Source: Rhynochetos jubatus
Taxonomy: Eukaryota > Chordata > Aves > Eurypygiformes > Rhynochetidae
Assembly: GCA_027574665.1 (NCBI GenBank)
Contig: CM050664.1
Location: 16,766,774 to 16,830,773 of the forward strand
Length of the DNA stretch: 64,000 nucleotides
Direction of reading: 5' to 3'
Under the pieces are notes generated by a model. It did no database searches and was not told where the DNA came from. It saw only the letters and a program-made list of their open reading frames with translations. Positions within the stretch are counted from its first letter, which is position 1; each line of letters begins with the position of its first letter. The position numbers were made by a program, and so were the translations under genes. This document shows positions 41,851-54,037 of this stretch, in pieces.

Positions 41851-44800
41851 CTTGTGGTGGTTAACGGGCACGGTGCTGCCGAGTGCCCGCTCCGGGGCCG
41901 GACAAGGGCCGTGAGGGAGCCAGGGACGCCTGTCCTTCAGGTCTGCACTCCAGCCTCCAGGTTAGAAAGCGTCTGCTGGGGGCCAGGCGGGGGGTCGTGC
42001 AGAGTTTCTGAGGCATTTGCGAGTTTGCCCTTTGGAATCGGTTGGCTGGCACGCACGTTGGGTCTTTGAAGCATCATCCCAAGGCTGCTCTGGCCCGGAT
42101 GCCTCATCAAGACCTGTGGGTTTTCCTGCACGTCAGCTCGGCTGCAGCTCTGAGCGTGTCAGCCTCCCGATCCTGGGTGCAGAAGTCTGTCACAGGGGCT
42201 GGAACGGCTCTGTGTGCTGGCTAGCCTCTCCATTTTCTGAGCAGCTCTCCTCTCCCAAGCATCGAGAAACAAATGTTTTGGGGTGGTCATGTAGAGAACC
42301 GTTGGGGAAGATCGAATCATGTGCACGTTGTGTTTGAAATGTCATGTTGTTTCCTCCAAGCGTTTTTGCAGATCGAAATCTCAGCTGGTGCTCAGCGTTC
42401 CCTCCGTAGGCCTTCAGGCCCAGGATGCGGATGGGTGGTTTTTCATGGTCGGACAGAAGGTTATCTGAGAAGTGCTTACTGTACGTGGCCTGAGGCGTTC
42501 GTGTGTGTACGGTGGTGTCGGTCAGGAGGTACCGGAGACCAGGAGATTCGCTTAGAGGGAGCCGAGGTGGAGAGGAGCGGTGCGGATCACAGCCGCTGGC
42601 TGAGCCCAGGCTGCAGAGCCCAGGCTGGCCGGTCTGAAGACGGTGATCTTGCCACACTTCATTGTCACCCGGGACTCGCAGGGACTTGTGCTTCAGGGGC
42701 TGTTCTCTGTGTGACCCACCACCTTTCCCAAACTGCAGCAGACCCGTGGAGGGAGGGTGGCCGAGAGGCAGATGCTGCGAGTCTACTGGTGGCTTTTGCG
42801 TGGCCACTTCTTGAGGCCTACTACCAAACCACCGCGTGTGCCCACGAGTGAGCCGGGACTGAGCTCTGCCTGAGGAATGAAGCCGCGGTAACACAGCATG
42901 TGTGAGCGAGGCATGATTCAAATTACTGGGATTTTAATGTACGTGGGGATATTAGCTAGTTTGAAGTTGCATCAGCTGCTGTTTGTGTCCAAGGCTTTAG
43001 GAGTTGAAGGCAGAAGGCAAGACCCGACATTGCTCCCTTCCCCGGGTGGGGTTGGAGGGCTGGAGAGGCCTTTGAAGGTTGGATGTGACTTGCAGTGTTT
43101 GCTCAGCCACCTTGCTCTGGCAGGAAACAGGAGCCTCCTTGAGCCCGATGACTCGGTGCGTAAGGGAACCCAAGGCGTGGGCCAGGCATGATGTCTTTTG
43201 AATCGGAATGAATACTGAAAAACAAACCAAAACTGCTAAAGTTGCACATAAGGGCGGGCGTCCTGCCCAGACTGGGAGCTGTCTCATGGTAGCGGAAGGG
43301 CTGGATGGCCCCGTGGAGGGCCTGGGTGTCCCTGTGAGACATGCTGCTTGGCCTGCCGCTCTCCAGGGCTGTCCGTGGGGCAGCCTTGGTCTGCGCTCTG
43401 AGCATTGCTGGCTTTGCAGAGGGAAATGGCCTGGGCCCTGGTGTTGCCTCAGCCAGCTGAGAGCGATTGGCTTTATCTTGTGGAAAATACGCTGCTTTCC
43501 TCTGTCCTGGAGGTTTTGCGGGAGCTTGCCGGGTCTGCGGCCGTTGCAGGTGAGAACTAGAGAGAGACCCAGCCAGCCCCGGGCCGGCGTGTGCGGACGT
43601 GGCTGTGCCTGTCTCCGCTGGCGGGACATCATCCCCTCAGGTGAGATGCAAGCAGGAGAAATGCTTGTTTCCTCCCATTTTCCTGCTTCCTTTGAAGCCA
43701 GGCTTTTGTCTCTTTCTGGGTTCCTACTGACCCTTTCTGTGAGCCGAGGGGCCTGGGAAGGAACGCATCCTGTGGCTTTCTCCAAGTGAGGGTCTTTCCA
43801 AAGCAGGGGGAGGCTGGAGCGCAGGGCTGTGGCTGCCTGGGCTCAGGGGGACAGGAGGCTGGTTTGGAAGGAGCATGTCAGAGCCCACTGTCCTGCTGAG
43901 ATGGCTCTCTCCTCGCGTGCAGTGCTGGGAGGAACCTTGTGAACAGCTGATTTGCTGGAACTTGGGGCTCCGAGAAAGGTCATACACAGTGCAGCCTTGG
44001 GAAAGCTGCTTATGCGAGTGGGACAGGTGAGTCAGTGCCTTCCTCCTCGTTTTCCGTCATAATCCTGCTCTTCAGAGCGAGACGTACTGTCTGCCTGCTC
44101 CCCAGAAGCCTCTCAGATCTGCCCGCGTTTGCCTCAGCCTCGCTGGTTGCTGTTGGACCCTGCCTGGGTGTCCAGTCCCTTCCAGGCCACCGAGCAGGGC
44201 AGGGAGGAGCAGGCTGCTCCCGAATTTCTGTCGCGCTGTCGTTGCTATTTGGAGGGTTGTCGCTTGCCTTGTATTTAGCAATGGCAGCTGAGGAAGCCAA
44301 GAGAGGCAGAAGGGCTGTTGCCTGCACACGAGAAAAATTTAACTCTTGCCTTCGCAGCTGCCTTCCCCGTGCGTTGGTGGCTCTCAGGTTGGCTGATAGG
44401 AAATGCCGGTGGTGTTCCCGAAATTTGCTCGTGTTTGGCCGCTCAAAAGATGAGGAGGGTTTTTGTGTGCCATTTCCTCTTGCTCTGGAAAAAAGCGCTG
44501 CTGCCCTGGTGCCTGGGCAGAAAGGAGAAGGGGGAGCCCTGGAAAGGAAATAAGATCCAAAGAAATGTGTCACCAGCAGAAAGAGCAATTGTTTTCCTGC
44601 ATTTACATTGCAGAGCGTCGTCCTGCTCGGGCAGCCCATGTTTGACAGCCAAGATAATACATTTATATTGATGTAATTAGCGGGACGTGGAGTTTGCTGA
44701 ATGGCTTGGGGGCAGCGTGCTTTTCAGTCTAACTCCGGCAAATAGATCAGCGAGGATTGGAAAGCTGCCGTGGGTTGCTAGAATTGGCCCTTTGGGTTTC

Positions 44801-47800
44801 TGGAGGTTGAGTACATAACTGCTGATATTTCCTATTGTGCTGTACCCTGCCTAGCTGAAAAGAAAATAACTTGAGGGAACATGGGGCTATTTTTGCCAGC
44901 TTGAGATGATCAAGTTTGATTTCTAAAAACTGAAGCCGAGTCTTGAGGCTTGCACGCTGAAAGCAGTATTGGAACCGTGGCTCTGTTCCTCTGTGCACCT
45001 CTGCGCTTTGCCGATGGTGCAAACCCTAATGCGTGTTCATAAAACCCCCCAGAAATGGCCTTTCTGTTCCTGCAGTGCAGCCCCTCTTGCAGCAAGCTCA
45101 CTAACTGCTGTGGGCCTGACCAGCGTCAGCATTAGAGGAGGGTGGCGATCGCCCGGTGTCAGGGAGGCTGAGCTGCTGGCTCGCCCCAGTCCTGGGATTA
45201 GCAGCCCTTACCAAAGCTGCGGGGTTATCAATGCACACCCGCTTCGGTAAAGTAGAGACCGAGACTTTACAAAAAGCTGTCGTCCCCCGCCGGTGCCAGT
45301 GCCCAGCTGCATTTCTAACTTCCTGCAGCATCAAAGTTTCCCCTTCGGCATCTCGTTCCCGGCACCGGCCCGCATGATTTTGGTTTACTGAGGATATCGC
45401 AGGCAGCTTCCCAGGTTGCGCTGTGTTGTGTTCCTCTGACAGCAGTTGTGTTTCCTCCTTGCGCTCCTGTAACAAAAAGGTTTGCAGAGAAGCCAATTCT
45501 GGGACAGCTTTGCCTGGTAACAAGTTATTTCCCCTGTATTTGTGCTGGTCTGTGGAAGAGGGAACATGGCACGAGGGTCCCTGTGCTGTGTCTTCCCTGG
45601 CCATGGCAGCTCTGCTGTCCAGAGAGGCCGCAGCACCGATGTGGTCAAGGTCTTGCTCTCCAGCATGTCTGTATCGGTCACCTGCCTGCAAGACTCAGGC
45701 CAGGAGGCAGAGCTCAGGCAGTCCGTGGAATTTCAGCACAGTCAAAAGGCTTTATTTTAAGCTGTTGAGCATTAAAGCGGTTTCTCTTCCTAGCCCAGGC
45801 GTATGCAAACGCGTCTCCTGCAAGAAAAATGACGTGGTGTCACGTAGACTGATGTAGGCACTTGTGGGTACTCCGTCCGCTGGTGTTTGTCTCGCTCTCT
45901 CATTAGCTCTCGTTAGTCTTAAGCCTTTCCAGTGACTGGAGCGGCTGGACTGTGAGTGCCCTGGAGATGCTGTGGGCCTGGGGTTCCCTCTGCAGCCAGT
46001 GCTGTACAGACATTTGGGCTAAAAGGATCAGGGTGATCCTTGTCAACCTTAATCAGTCCCTTACTTACTTTATACTGGTCCCGAGTGGTGTCTCTTGCCC
46101 ACCCCATAACGTTCTCCGTTTGCTGGTTTGATTCTGTTAGCAGCACGTGTCCAGGTCTCCACCGCAGGTCGCCTTTTCCCCACTGCCTGGAAAGCTCAGG
46201 GGTGCAGAGCGCTGGGAGAGGAAAGCTCGTTGGGAATGGTTGGGAATGCCCACCCCGGGGCATCACGCTGCACCCGATGGCATGGCTGTGGGGACGGGGG
46301 GCAGGGTGGTGGGGGCACAGCCAGGTCTGGTGCTCTGGCGCGCTTCTGCCGTGCTCCCAAAGAGGCTCAGGGATCACGTTGCTCTGCCCGAATCCTTATT
46401 TCCTTTTTCACTCCCTCCTGAATCCGAAATAGCGAAAGTGAGAGCGTGCTGGTGAGCCAGACAATTATGGACACGGGTTCTTGTTGCCTCCATCTGATAA
46501 AAGCCCGTCCCAAAGGAGACAGCACTTCCACAAAGTATGAATTTCATTAAAACAGGTTGTTTCGAGAGCAGAGAATACGAAGGGGGAAAGGGGAGCGTCT
46601 CGAGGGAGAGAGGTTTGCTGAGGCAAGTATTCAGACGTCATGGCCTCTGGGGGTGGGATGGGCACTTTTGACATAATCAGAGGAATGTGTACTTTTGAAT
46701 TTCCAGTAGATGTAACTGCTAACGATGTCCTGGCCATGCAGAGTAGTTAACATCTGTTTCTGCATTTGAACATTCAGGCAGTGCGCCCCTCCAGACATCC
46801 CCGACTTCACCTCCAGACCCTCTGGGAGATCCTGCCTTGTTGCTAATTGTTGAGAGCTGTCCGGAATCCTTGTGGGTGAGACCCTGCTGTGCTCGTGAGG
46901 TGGTGTGTTACCTGGCAGGACCACCGCTCTCACCAGAATGCTACGCAGCAGTTGCCCTCGGAGAGAGTAAGGCCAATGGTGGGAACCAAAACATAACGTC
47001 GCCGCCGAACCACGAGTGAAGAGTCTGAGTCGACCCAGAAGCACAGCGGTTTCTGTCTCCAGGCAGGACCGAGCTCCAGCCCGTCACCAGCCGGATGCCG
47101 TGGGAAGCACAGAGCCTTCTGAGAGCTGTAGTTCAAGTGGATGCTGATTGAGTGACTTAAAATGTGAGGTTGGTTGCGTGTGCTGGTGCAATGCTGATGC
47201 GCCCGGAGTCTCAGCAGCCGTTTATTCTTACGTGCCTTTCTCTCCTCTCTGTTGACCAGCTCGGTGCAGCAACCGCTCCTCCTAGCAGGCTTGGCGTGCT
47301 GCCGGCAGCTCTGTGCAGAGGCCTTCTAGCATGCTCCTGCGTCCAGGCCGCTCAGGTGGTGCCAGCAGCAGCCGTTCAGTTCCAGGGACGCCGGGCTGAC
47401 TTCACACCAACCGGGCTTTGGACCTGCGGAGCAGAATCCGTGTTGGGTGAGAGACTTTTCTGACTGCACCTGGCTCTGGGCTGGGAGGGGTTGAAAGGAA
47501 AACCACCTTTTCTCCTCTGTTTTGTAAGCACGGTTAACCCTTTCTTGCTCTCGCGCCTCTCGTTCTTGTCTTTCTTCCTTGTCTTGATTCCTTTTTTGAG
47601 TGTTCCTTTCTCTGTGCTGTCTGTGTGAAGGCCATGTACTCTTACGGGTGGAGATGCTGGTGTCCCCTGGTTTTCTCATAGTGCAGAAGAAACAGTGGAA
47701 GAGAATATGTGGAGCCTTCCAGGACCTCACAATCTTAAGCTGTGGAAACTGTGTGATTGTCCCAGGGTGTGTTTGAGGCAGTGCAGGGGCAGGAAAATAA

Positions 47801-50800
47801 ATCAATCTAAGAAACTCTGCATTGCTTTGCCTGCAGTAACCACGGTGCCGTGGCAGTTCCCAGCCCAGGCCTGGGGTGAGGGATGACTGTTGTGCTGTAC
47901 GTGGCTGGGCTGCCTTCAGCCTGGTGATTCAGAGCCTGCTCACCGGAGACAGGACGAGGTGGTGGGATGCCAGTCTGAGCTTGTGCCTTCGGGGTCTGCT
48001 TGCACCCTTGGGATACGCTTGCAGTGTCTGCAGCAGGAGAGCGTCTGATGGTGTTGTCCTTGTGTTCCAGTGGGCCAGGCTGATGTGGTCTGAGCCAGGC
48101 CGGGGCTTTGGATTAATTGAATGGACACTAGTGTGCCGTGTGTTGACCGATCTGGTCTGCCTGGATGCTTATGGGCTAGCTGGAGTCTCTGTGTGACTTT
48201 GGCCTCCAGCCTCAGCAGAAGGTCTGCAGGAATCTCTTGCAGTTCGGGGGCCAACAAAGCCAGGCCGTGAGCACTCTGGTGGGGACTGTCACCAGGCAGG
48301 TGTCAGCTGAGATCTGCGCTATGGCTAGTTCTCATCTGCGGGAGGGATGAAGTGACCTTCCTGCTTTTGGATCAGTTTAGATGCAGCCTTGGAGTGTGTT
48401 GTGGACGCCGTTGCAGGTGTGCAAAGCCCTGGTTCCCGTTGTCTGACCGTGCCGTGCAGGCTGCTGTAGCAAGCAGAGCCCGGTGGAGGGAAGGCTGGGG
48501 GTCTGTAACACCACACGAGGCTGAGGCAGCTGGATGTGTCTTGCAAGGCATTTGAGAGTGACTCCTGTAACGTGATCTCCTCTCCATCTGCCTGTTTGGG
48601 TTAGCATGGGTTCAGGATGCAGCCAGCTGGTCTTGGTTAAGAGGCCAGCTCCGTCCCTGCACGGGGAGGCCTCTTGGATGGCCCAATAGGGCTGGCTCTG
48701 CTGTAGCAAGGGCAGCTTCTTCCTCAAAGCAGCTGCATTATGTTTCAGCCCTCTCAGAGTACAGCATTTTCCTCATGTGATCATTCTATTTGTTCAAATA
48801 ACTGTTCTCATGGGCAGAGATTGCTTAAGGCGTTGTGTAATTGAACACATCCTACAGTTTCAGCTGTAGTGGTGCAGCTGAAGAGGAGCCGTGACGGAGA
48901 CGGTGAGCCAGCTACGCCGGTGAGGAAAGGGGAGTATCGTAGTGGTGTCAGGCAGTTATCTCTGTCACTTCGGTTGCACCAGGTGTTATTCCAGTCCTGT
49001 AATTTCAATTGCGGTGTCATCTCCTGGCAGAAGTAACGGCATGGCCGCACCATCAGCGTGCGGAAGGATTCACGTGTTTTTCAGGCTGGCCCGGGGCAGA
49101 GCGCAGGTGTAATCTGGAGGTGGGGAGGGGTGAGCAGTAATGTGATGCTTCTCCATTAGGTTATCATGCTGAGCTGGGCTAGAAGAGGAACTACCTTCTC
49201 ACCCCCTCTGGGTTTCACCTGCCCTGTCCCACCTCCCCGGGGCTCTCCTGCTTCCTCATGCTCACGGAGAAGGCAGCAGCCGCCGTTGCAGATCTCGGTG
49301 ATTCTTATGCTTTTATCTCCTGGTTGTTTCTGGTGGAAATGCCAAATGCCACTGTTGTCTGTCAGACTTATCCTACCTCTGCGCTTGCCTGAGGCACAGC
49401 CAGAGACGTGGTGGCTTAAATCTAGGCCAGTTGGTTGGAAACTGGGACATGGTGCCTGATTAAAGCCAGGAAAGGCCAAAGGGCATGAATGGCAGGAGAT
49501 ACCCAGGTACAGCTGCCCTTGTGGGAAGGGTCCATGTGGCTCTGGACAGGGCTGTGTGGTGAGGACTGGGAGCTGGCTCTAGCAAGGGATGCAGCTCGTC
49601 GAGGCTTGGGTGAATTACATATTTACCATCCGTCTGATCTGTGTTCAAATTAAAGCTGTGGCTGAAGCGCCTGGGCACAGCGTGCTCAGGGGACATCTCC
49701 TCCACCTCCCGTCTCTGAGACTTTGTTTTCCAAGTCTGTGCCCTGGGTTTTTGCTGGCTGTGAGACTGCTTCTTGCTGCAACTCTCCTCCCCTCCCTTCT
49801 GCAGTGGCCAGCTCTTCATCTGCTTATCTGTGAGCTTAGCATGATCTGAAGATACAATCCCTGACGTCCTTTCGGGTACGACCTCGTGTTTGTGCTCTGC
49901 CTGGGCACCTGGGGCCCTCTGTGTCCAGCTTGCTGAGTGATTGGGAGGAACTTCACGGCTCATCAGGTCCGGCTCCCTGCTGCTGAAGACAGTCATCTTG
50001 TGCAGGTCGTGAACTTATCCAGGAACTCATTGTTGGAACTAACTTTGCTTTTTTTTCCCCAGTGCTTCTGGAGCAGCTGGTTCAGAGATCTGCTCTTTAA
50101 AAGGTTAGAAACTCTCACTTCCAGCATCCAGTTTTCCTGGGCTGGTTTGTTGCTCTTGTGCCATTGCAGAGTGTCATCCTGCAGATGAGAGATGACTTGC
50201 AGATTTTTTCCTTCCCTGGTTCAACGTAACCTCTGTGTCCTGCACCAGTCATGGCTCTCGTTTCAGATTTGTCCCGAGAAACGTGTTGAAAGCTACTTCC
50301 TTTTTCCATTGCTTCTTTTTGGGAATTTGGTTTTGCTGGGCCCGTTTATTTCTGTGTTGTGCTTTTTAGTGTCGGAAGTGCAGGTGGAGTTCTGAGCTGC
50401 ACAGTTTGTGAATGTTAGTGAATACAGAAGGCACTTTTTGCACTACTGTCACTTCTGTCTCCTTTTCTAATGTCTGTCCTTGCTACTCGTGCCGTCTTGC
50501 CCCTTCAGTAGGGAGAGATCTTGTCAGAAACAGTCGGATCAAGGTGAACCTGATAAAGCCATGTATTGAAGATCCGGTGCCTGGCTCTTCCTTGTGGCTC
50601 TTATTCATGTTTATCTCTAGCTGTGAATGTGCAATAACAACAGTTCTGTTCTGCACAGGCTGGCACAGCCTCAGACAGGAAGATCTGCTGTTTACCAATC
50701 AACACTCTGCTGTAAGTGAGAAAGGGGAAAAAAAAATGTTTTATTGCTGCTGGGTAGCCCAGAGTGTAGTTAAACCTTTCTGAAAAAAAGAGGAAACTAA

Positions 50801-53361
50801 GAGCACATGTGTTACTCAAGATGCATTTTTCCTGGCAAGAGTCCCGTGTGTGTGTGCTTCCTGCAAAGCATCCCTGCTTATGCTACTGCCATGAAATCTA
50901 CGGCATATTGGTAGCAGGCAAGTAAAAGCTTTCTGGTTTTATGGTCCAACTGGTCTCAGCAGACAGTCAGTTGAGGTGATTTTTCAGCCTGCCCTGTTGT
51001 GTAGCTGGGGCAGTCCGTGGGCTGAGTAGGATGACAGAACTCTGCTACAAGAATTATAAATACAGGGAAGAAAAAGATCTGGAAATTAGATCTGCTGGTA
51101 AAGCTTCCCAAGATTGGATGCTGTGGCTTGTCTTGTTTTGTTTCTTCGCCTTGTCTGTCTTTCTGTGGCATTACCGCGATGTTGCTAATGAGGCGAACCC
51201 TGCCAGCCCACACACGCTTTTGTTAACGCTGCACTCAAACGCCAGCCACAATTGGCTACTAAAGTGGAGGATACACGAGGCTTGCTGCACTTCATTGAAG
51301 CAATGTTAATTTACTTAATAGAGCACTAGGGTTTTTGTTGGGGTTTTTTAATGTGTGTACATTCAGACCAGCTTCAGCAGTGCCTTTGTTGCCATTTTCA
51401 TGCTGATTCCGAAAAGGACCTTCTTGCTTTTCAGTTGTCAGTGGAGATGGATTATGAAGTTAATCCTCAGTTTGAAGATACCTTCCTGTCCCTTGCTTCT
51501 CCCTCATTTTCTTGTAATTAAGATGTTGATTGCCCTTTCAAATCTGTATAATCCCCTCTCTCAAAGTGACCGTGATAGATTCCAGTGATAGATTCCAGTA
51601 GCTCGCTGGATAATCTGTCACTGGTTTACCGTGTCCTGTGCAAGCGAGAAGAGGAAACTTTTTTCAGACTTTGACACTAGTTGCTTTGTGGCTAAGCTGG
51701 CTCTACAATAAATCTACTTTTCCTATCAATCTTTCGCTTCAGGCTTTGGACACCTCTTCCTCTGCCTGCATCCTTACGGAGAGTCGGTGCTGGGCGTTAA
51801 ATGCAGCTCAGCCCAGCTCAGCTGCTGTGTATGAGCTTCTTCTGTGTTAAAGTTGGGCCAGAACCAGTTTCAAGGCAGCTGGAAGAAGGTAAAGATCCTC
51901 AAGCTTGCCTCTGCATGTCAGTGTCTGTGGCCAAAAAGATGTGCTGCTGTTGTGCACTTTGCTAAAGCGTAGCATGAAGCGTGAGATCCCGTTCTGTGCT
52001 GGTCTAGGACTCCAGGTTAAATTATCTTGTTACCTCATTAATAGCCCATCTGGAAATCTGTTTCCAGGCAGCTAATTTCATCTAATGATATCTCCGCAAG
52101 TGGCAAACCAATCTTGTTTCTCACCGTGATTTGAAAAAGAGCTCATTTGCAGCTCCCAGTCCTCTAGATTTCCTCTAAGGCCAGAACATCTGACTCACCT
52201 CTCTTCTCTCAGCCCTGCTGCCCTGTACCAGGGTTTGGGTGGGTAAGCTTTACCCTTCTCTCCATTTCCCTGCCCTCCCACGTGCAGTGCTTGCGCGCTG
52301 CCTGTCATCCCAGTGCCTTGCGAACCTGGACTTCTCGGCCCTGGGAGGTAGGGCAGTGCTTTGAGTCACAGCGCTGTGCCCCGAGTCACGCGGGAAGCTC
52401 TGTGGTAAAGCATGAGGGCTGAAAAGGCCGCCCACATCCCAGACAGCGTGCCAACCCCAGGCCTGTCCTTCCAGTTAGACCTATGCCTCAGTCGGTCCTC
52501 GGAGGTACCTTCCCGCCCCTCCCTGCCAGAAGCTTTGCGAGGAACTGGAACTTGCTGACACCTTAATTTCCTGCCAAGACTGCAGCACTCTGGCTGCCCT
52601 GTCGTGCTGGCTCGGCGGGTGAGGACGGGGGGGAAGGAGCAGCAAAACTCAGTTTCTTCAGCAGGGAGGGTGCCAGTCTGCTTGGCTGCTTTGCAGCAGG
52701 GGTCCCACAGGTGGTCACGGGAGCTCCTGCTCCAGCAGAGTGTTTAGCATCTTGGATTGCAACCTGCCCTGCGTCTGTCTGAGGTGGATGCTTTGTTGCT
52801 TGTCTGCTCTTTCCCCCCACCTTACGGAAAAAGAGAGTTTAACCCTTCCTCCCCTGGGGTTACTTCTTCTTTCAGGGTCACCTCAGACTAGTGAATACAA
52901 GTCACGCTCTGCTTGGCGCCGGTACCTGGGTTTGCACGGCCTCATGTTCTGCCACCCAGCCTGGAGGAACCGGGAGCCTGGCTGTGGGCCGCTTGCCGTG
53001 CACACAAATGCCTGAGCTGCTTTTCCTTGCGTGATTGGCACAACACACCGCCAGGCCTCCGCTCTGCATCCTTCTGTAGCTATCTGTGCCTGACCTCCTC
53101 CGTGACTTTGTAGCCTTCCCACGCTGACGTGCCTCATGCCGCGTACCTTACCCGTCCCTGCACAGTTCCCTGCCTACCCCGGACCCCGTGAGCATGTGCC
53201 TACCTCGGGGGGAGGGAGATCTTCTTGTGTGTGGTGGCAAGATTGGTAGAGGGCCATGTCTTCATGATGTATTAAGTGGTCTCCTCTGACTTGATGCCCC
53301 AAGCCAATCCCAGCTCCTCCACCTGCACTCATCTGCCCCCCCACTACTTTGTGTTGAGGAC
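41326..53361. other. Long non-coding stretch, presumed first intron
   Basis: Nothing here shows protein similarity or paired splice sites that I could support. Frames up to about 260 codons in 41-44 kb are GC-driven and lack domains. A 13-bp direct duplication lies at 51572-51597. Confidence 0.45.
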
Positions 53362-54037
53362 TGTCATGGTTTAACCCCAGCTAGCAATACAGTACCACCC
53401 AGCTGCTCGCCCTCCTCCCCTCCCTCCTCCAGGGGAGGAGGAGAAGTGGAGGAAAAGACAAGCTTGTGGATTGAGATAAGAACTATTTAATAATTGAATA
53501 TAAATAAAATAGTGATACTAATAATATTAACAATACTACTACTGCTATGGAATGAAAATAATGGCTAATAAAACAAATGATACAGTTGCTCCCCATCTGC
53601 TGACCGATACATAGCCAGGTCCCCAGTAGCGAGAGTCAGAGCCAGAGAGCGATTGCAGCAGGGTCTGAGTGAGCCCCACGAGCAACAGCGTGACCAAGAA
53701 AGTGGGTGGGTCGGTTGGCTAACTGAGAAACAACACCATGGACCCCCGGCCCACCCCTGTCTTATGTACTGAGCATGACTAGCCATGGAATGTGGAATAC
53801 TCCTTCGGTCAGTTTGGGTTGGCTGTCTGAACCGTGTGTCCCCCCCCACTGCCTGTAGTGGGAAAGCTGGGAACGCAGCTGCAGTATCAGAAGCTGAAAA
53901 GTCGTTGAATTGGTACAAGCAGTCCTTAGCATCAACTAAAAACCACCAGTGTTAGTACTCTTCTCAGGGCAAATCCAAAACAGCCTCGTACCAGCTGCTG
54001 TGAAGAAAATTAACTCTGTCCTGTCTAAAACCAGCAC
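53362..54037 (+). mobile_element. Solo LTR of an avian endogenous retrovirus
   Basis: Begins TGTCATGGTTTAACCCCAGC, the recognisable 5' end of a widespread avian LTR family, followed by the usual A/T-rich middle with ATAAATAAAAT-type repeats and GGTTGAGATAAGAAC-like wording. It continues to CCAGCTGCTG, TTAACTCTGTCC and an end near CCAGCAC. There is no internal gag, pol or env sequence next to it, so it is a solo LTR. No clear target-site duplication could be read, and it is somewhat diverged. Confidence 0.85.

Noticed and set aside
40585..41864. Frames of 235-391 codons on both strands in the CpG island
   Set aside because: Pro/Ala/Arg/Gly-rich frames open on both strands at once are expected from stop-poor GC-rich DNA; no domain or splice support.
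51572..51597. 13-bp direct duplication GTGATAGATTCCA
   Set aside because: A two-copy duplication of this size is common and has no visible context.
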